From Pseudomonadota bacterium (lineage in GTDB: Bacteria > Pseudomonadota > Gammaproteobacteria > Burkholderiales > Burkholderiaceae_D): a stretch of DNA of 5,495 nt. The notes beneath the pieces were generated by a model. That model was not told the DNA's origin. It did not search any database and saw only the letters and a program-made list of their open reading frames with translations. Location of the stretch: assembly GCA_023391395.1 (NCBI GenBank), contig JAEWBA010000418.1, forward strand, positions 1 through 5,495. The letters are read 5' to 3'. The position numbers were made by a program, and so were the translations under genes. Of this stretch, positions 4,483-5,495 are shown piece by piece; position 1 is the first letter of the stretch; the number at the start of each line of letters is the position of its first letter.

Positions 4483-5495
4483 CGGAGTGCACGCCGCATA
4501 TCGCCCTATGGTTCCGGTAGCCACGCCCGTGCGCATCGCCATCGTCACCGACGCCTGGACGCCGCAGATCAATGGCGTGGTCAACACGCTGGCGGCGACG
4601 GCGCAATGCCTGCGCGAAGCGGGGCTGCAAGTGCGGATCGTCGAACCGGGCGGCCTGAAGACCTTTTCACTGCCCGGTTATCCGGAAGTGCGGCTGGCCT
4701 GCCGTCCCTACGCCAAGGTGGCGATCGCCCTGGACAGCTTCGAGCCGGACTGCATCCACATCGCCACCGAGGGTCCCATGGGGCTGGCGGCGCGGCGCTA
4801 TTGCGTGGAGCACGGCCTGCAATTCACCACCTCCTTCCATACCCGTTTTCCCGAATACCTGCGCGCCCGTTCCGGCGTGCCGACTGCGCTCACCTATCAA
4901 TGGCTGCGCTGGTTCCATGGCCGTTCGCGCAGCGTGATGGTGCCCACGCCCGCCATGCGTCGCGTGCTCGAAGCGCGCGGCTTTGCGCGCATCGCGCTGT
5001 GGGGGCGCGGCGTCGATACCGGAGATTTCAAGCCGGAACCGCAACCGCGACTCGGGACGCGGCCGGTGTTCCTGTACGTGGGGCGGCTGGCAGCGGAGAA
5101 GAATGTCGAGGCCTTCCTGCAGGCCGATCTGCCGGGGATCAAATGGCTGATCGGCGACGGCCCCGCGCGGGAAGCGCTGGAACGGCGCTATCCGCAGGCG
5201 CTGTTCCTCGGCGCGCGCCGGCATGAGGAACTGGCGCCTTACTACAACAGCGCCGACGTGTTCGTTTTCCCCAGCCGCACCGATACCTTCGGCCTGGTGA
5301 TGGCGGAAGCCATGGCGTGTGGCGTGCCGGTGGCGGCCTATCCAGTCGAGGGGCCGATCGACGTCGTCGCACATGGCCGCTCCGGCGTGCTCGACGAAGA
5401 CCTGGCCGCCGCCTGTCGCCGTGCCTTGCTGCTGGACCGGGAAGCGGTGCGCACCCATGCGCTGCGTTATTCCTGGACCAATGCCACGGCGCAGT
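4475..5495 (+). CDS. GT4 glycosyltransferase (Agt/SqdX/MgtA-like), 3' end outside window; probable diacylglycerol glycosyltransferase
   Basis: The frame is open to the right edge: 340 codons are visible and probably only a short C-terminal piece is missing. The in-frame ATG at 4475 overlaps the plcP stop by 8 bases, suggesting translational coupling. A second ATG at 4508 is possible; neither has a well-spaced Shine-Dalgarno. The conserved domain begins RIAIVTDAWTPQINGVVNTL (20-39), so a start at 4508 loses nothing conserved. Other marks are TTSFHTRFPEYL (118-129), WGRGVDTGDF (176-185), YVGRLAAEKN (201-210), GDGP (227-230) and PSRTDTFGLVMAEAMACGVPV (266-286). The catalytic E-x7-E appears as D270-x7-E278, which is usual in the TDTFG subgroup. 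That subgroup uses nucleotide sugars to glycosylate lipids: SqdX makes sulfoquinovosyl-diacylglycerol, Agrobacterium Agt makes glycosyl-diacylglycerols, and mannosyltransferases also belong. Directly after plcP, diacylglycerol is the likely acceptor, as in plcP-agt pairs of other Proteobacteria. The sugar donor cannot be told. A polysaccharide role remains possible. Confidence 0.8.
   Translation, partial: MPDGVHAAYRPMVPVATPVRIAIVTDAWTPQINGVVNTLAATAQCLREAGLQVRIVEPGGLKTFSLPGYPEVRLACRPYAKVAIALDSFEPDCIHIATEGPMGLAARRYCVEHGLQFTTSFHTRFPEYLRARSGVPTALTYQWLRWFHGRSRSVMVPTPAMRRVLEARGFARIALWGRGVDTGDFKPEPQPRLGTRPVFLYVGRLAAEKNVEAFLQADLPGIKWLIGDGPAREALERRYPQALFLGARRHEELAPYYNSADVFVFPSRTDTFGLVMAEAMACGVPVAAYPVEGPIDVVAHGRSGVLDEDLAAACRRALLLDREAVRTHALRYSWTNATAQ

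Noticed and set aside
4606..5226. Plus-strand open frame (206 codons) within the glycosyltransferase region
   Set aside because: It is the wrong frame of the GT4 gene; Arg/Ala-rich with no motif.
4667..5458. Long minus-strand open frame (263 codons) opposite the glycosyltransferase
   Set aside because: It is antisense to a frame with clear GT4 motifs; its translation is Arg/Gly/His-rich with no recognisable domain, typical of a shadow frame in GC-rich DNA.

Overview
The window is GC-rich, densely coded DNA from a Gram-negative bacterium. It is most likely a betaproteobacterium of the order Burkholderiales, with an Oxalobacteraceae-like feel. That placement rests on protein style, codon use and gene company, not on a marker gene. 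I support six protein genes, two of them cut by the window edges. There are no RNA genes, insertion sequences or CRISPR arrays.

Left part (1-2048): the C-terminal 291 codons of an exopolyphosphatase (ppx) run in from the left edge. They face a convergent, minus-strand gene for a periplasmic Leu/Ile/Val-type substrate-binding protein that has no transporter partners in view. The 41-bp gap between their stops, with the end of the second gene, holds a perfect 10-bp inverted repeat.

Middle (2049-2863): a 174-bp intergenic region contains an AT-rich promoter island. A 22-bp near-palindrome overlaps the promoter core. It drives a small basic protein with an alanine/lysine/proline-rich histone-H1-like tail, a probable ribbon-helix-helix domain and a terminal GRPKK motif. 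A second, 164-bp intergenic region follows. It carries three good copies plus one weak copy of a TGTCAT-type heptamer at exact 11-bp spacing, which is the layout of a PhoB binding site (Pho box).

Right part (2864-5495): three overlapping genes form an operon directly behind the Pho box. They are an OlsB-like ornithine N-acyltransferase, a calcineurin-like phosphoesterase of the PlcP/LpxH-like group, and a GT4 glycosyltransferase with the TDTFG signature that is cut by the right edge. The best joint reading is phosphate-starvation membrane remodelling. PlcP would strip the headgroup from phospholipids to leave diacylglycerol, the glycosyltransferase would turn diacylglycerol into a glycolipid, and the OlsB-like enzyme would start synthesis of phosphorus-free ornithine lipid. 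The components are known from other Proteobacteria. What is notable here is all three in one overlapping operon under one apparent Pho box, close to a polyphosphate-degrading enzyme. The control and substrates are inferred, not shown.
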